5,263 bases of DNA from Anaerolineae bacterium (GTDB lineage: Bacteria; Chloroflexota; Anaerolineae; Aggregatilineales; Aggregatilineaceae). A program made the position numbers and the translations under genes. Under the pieces are notes generated by a model. That model saw only the letters and a program-made list of their open reading frames with translations. It made no database searches and was not told the DNA's origin. Every line of letters starts with the position of its first letter. The stretch's first letter is position 1. The stretch is taken from positions 1 through 5,263 of the forward strand of contig JAGPFT010000246.1 of the NCBI GenBank assembly GCA_018056405.1. The letters are read 5' to 3'. Below are positions 4,996-5,263 of the stretch, one piece after another.

Positions 4996-5262
4996 TCACG
5001 GCTCGCTCTCGGCCTCGATCTCCTCGATGGCCTCGTAGGGCGTGCGCCCGCCGTAGACCACTTTCATCAGGCCGGGCAGATAGCGATCCATCGTGGTCAC
5101 CGCCGGATAGACAGCGTTGCGGATCAGCGCAGGGGTGAGCTTTTCGTCTTCGAAGTCCAGGCTGGTCTTGTAACGCACTTCGCCGTCGTGGTAATCCAGC
5201 TCGAAGTTGCCGATGCGCAGCCCAAAGTTGGCGCGGGTGAGGAACTCGGCCACTGCCGGGCG
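4996..5262 (-). CDS. YbjN-domain protein (5' partial, C-terminal part only)
   Basis: The frame runs from the right edge to TGA at 4996-4998 and gives about 88 residues, beginning R-P-A-V-A-E-F-L-T-R-A-N. Recognisable YbjN-type blocks are FLTRANFGLRIGNFELDY, then DGEVRYKTSLDFED, LTPALIRNAVYPAVTTMDRYLPGLMKVVYGG and a closing EAIEEIE. YbjN proteins are usually about 130-170 residues, so the N-terminal half should lie beyond the window. The GTG at 5253 falls inside the conserved block and is not taken as the start. The family has a type III secretion chaperone-like fold and is linked to stress or regulatory roles in enterobacteria; the role here is unknown. No signal peptide or membrane segment is visible in this part. 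It may share a transcript with the amidohydrolase 111 bases downstream, though a repeat hairpin separates them. Confidence 0.75.
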   Translation of the reverse strand, partial: RPAVAEFLTRANFGLRIGNFELDYHDGEVRYKTSLDFEDEKLTPALIRNAVYPAVTTMDRYLPGLMKVVYGGRTPYEAIEEIEAESEP

Positions 5263-5263
5263 T

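Noticed and set aside
5251..5253. GTG as the start of the YbjN-type gene
   Set aside because: The conserved block appears to continue upstream (R-P-A-V-A-E-F-L), and starting here would leave only half of a YbjN domain.
1..5263. A defence island, secretion system or biosynthetic cluster
   Set aside because: All four genes belong to recognisable, unrelated families; nothing in the window indicates such a system.

Overview
The window is GC-rich bacterial DNA with four protein-coding genes in a convergent layout: two on the + strand (folate/histidine-catabolic ftcD, then an M23-type lipoprotein) and two on the - strand (an amidohydrolase, preceded by a YbjN-type protein). The best guess for the organism is a member of the Chloroflexota (Anaerolineae- or Chloroflexia-like). 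The grounds are high GC, a lipoprotein with a long Pro/Thr/Ser/Ala linker of the PTNTP style common in exported Chloroflexota proteins, and many palindromic and heptameric intergenic repeats. This is an inference from style; no marker gene is present.

Layout. 1-1525: a 5'-truncated bifunctional formimidoyltransferase-cyclodeaminase, missing only about 23 residues beyond the left edge. 1526-1725: a spacer with half of a palindromic repeat (1540-1551), a perfect 12-bp-stem hairpin (1556-1583) and a degenerate direct repeat (1587-1636). 1726-2838: a secreted, lipid-anchored M23 metallopeptidase with all zinc ligands and a C-terminal carboxypeptidase-regulatory-like domain. 2839-3276: a 438-bp non-coding spacer between convergent genes, packed with nested repeats. 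It holds an inverted pair of heptamer arrays, a 239-bp MITE-like element whose ~45-bp terminal inverted repeats are themselves hairpins, two GC-rich hairpins and a G-quadruplex motif inside that element, and a perfect 34-bp palindrome. 3277-4884 (-): a complete YtcJ-like amidohydrolase. 4885-4995: a 111-bp spacer dominated by a second, unrelated heptamer family that again forms a 19-bp perfect inverted repeat. 4996-5262 (-): the C-terminal part of a YbjN-family protein, cut by the right edge.

The four genes do not form one obvious pathway: cytosolic one-carbon/histidine catabolism, cell-wall hydrolysis outside the membrane, a metal-dependent hydrolase of unknown substrate, and a YbjN-type accessory protein. 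The two - strand genes may be co-transcribed. No defence system, CRISPR array, tRNA, rRNA or transposase gene was found. The most unusual content is the repeat architecture of the spacers, above all the nested element at 2914-3152.
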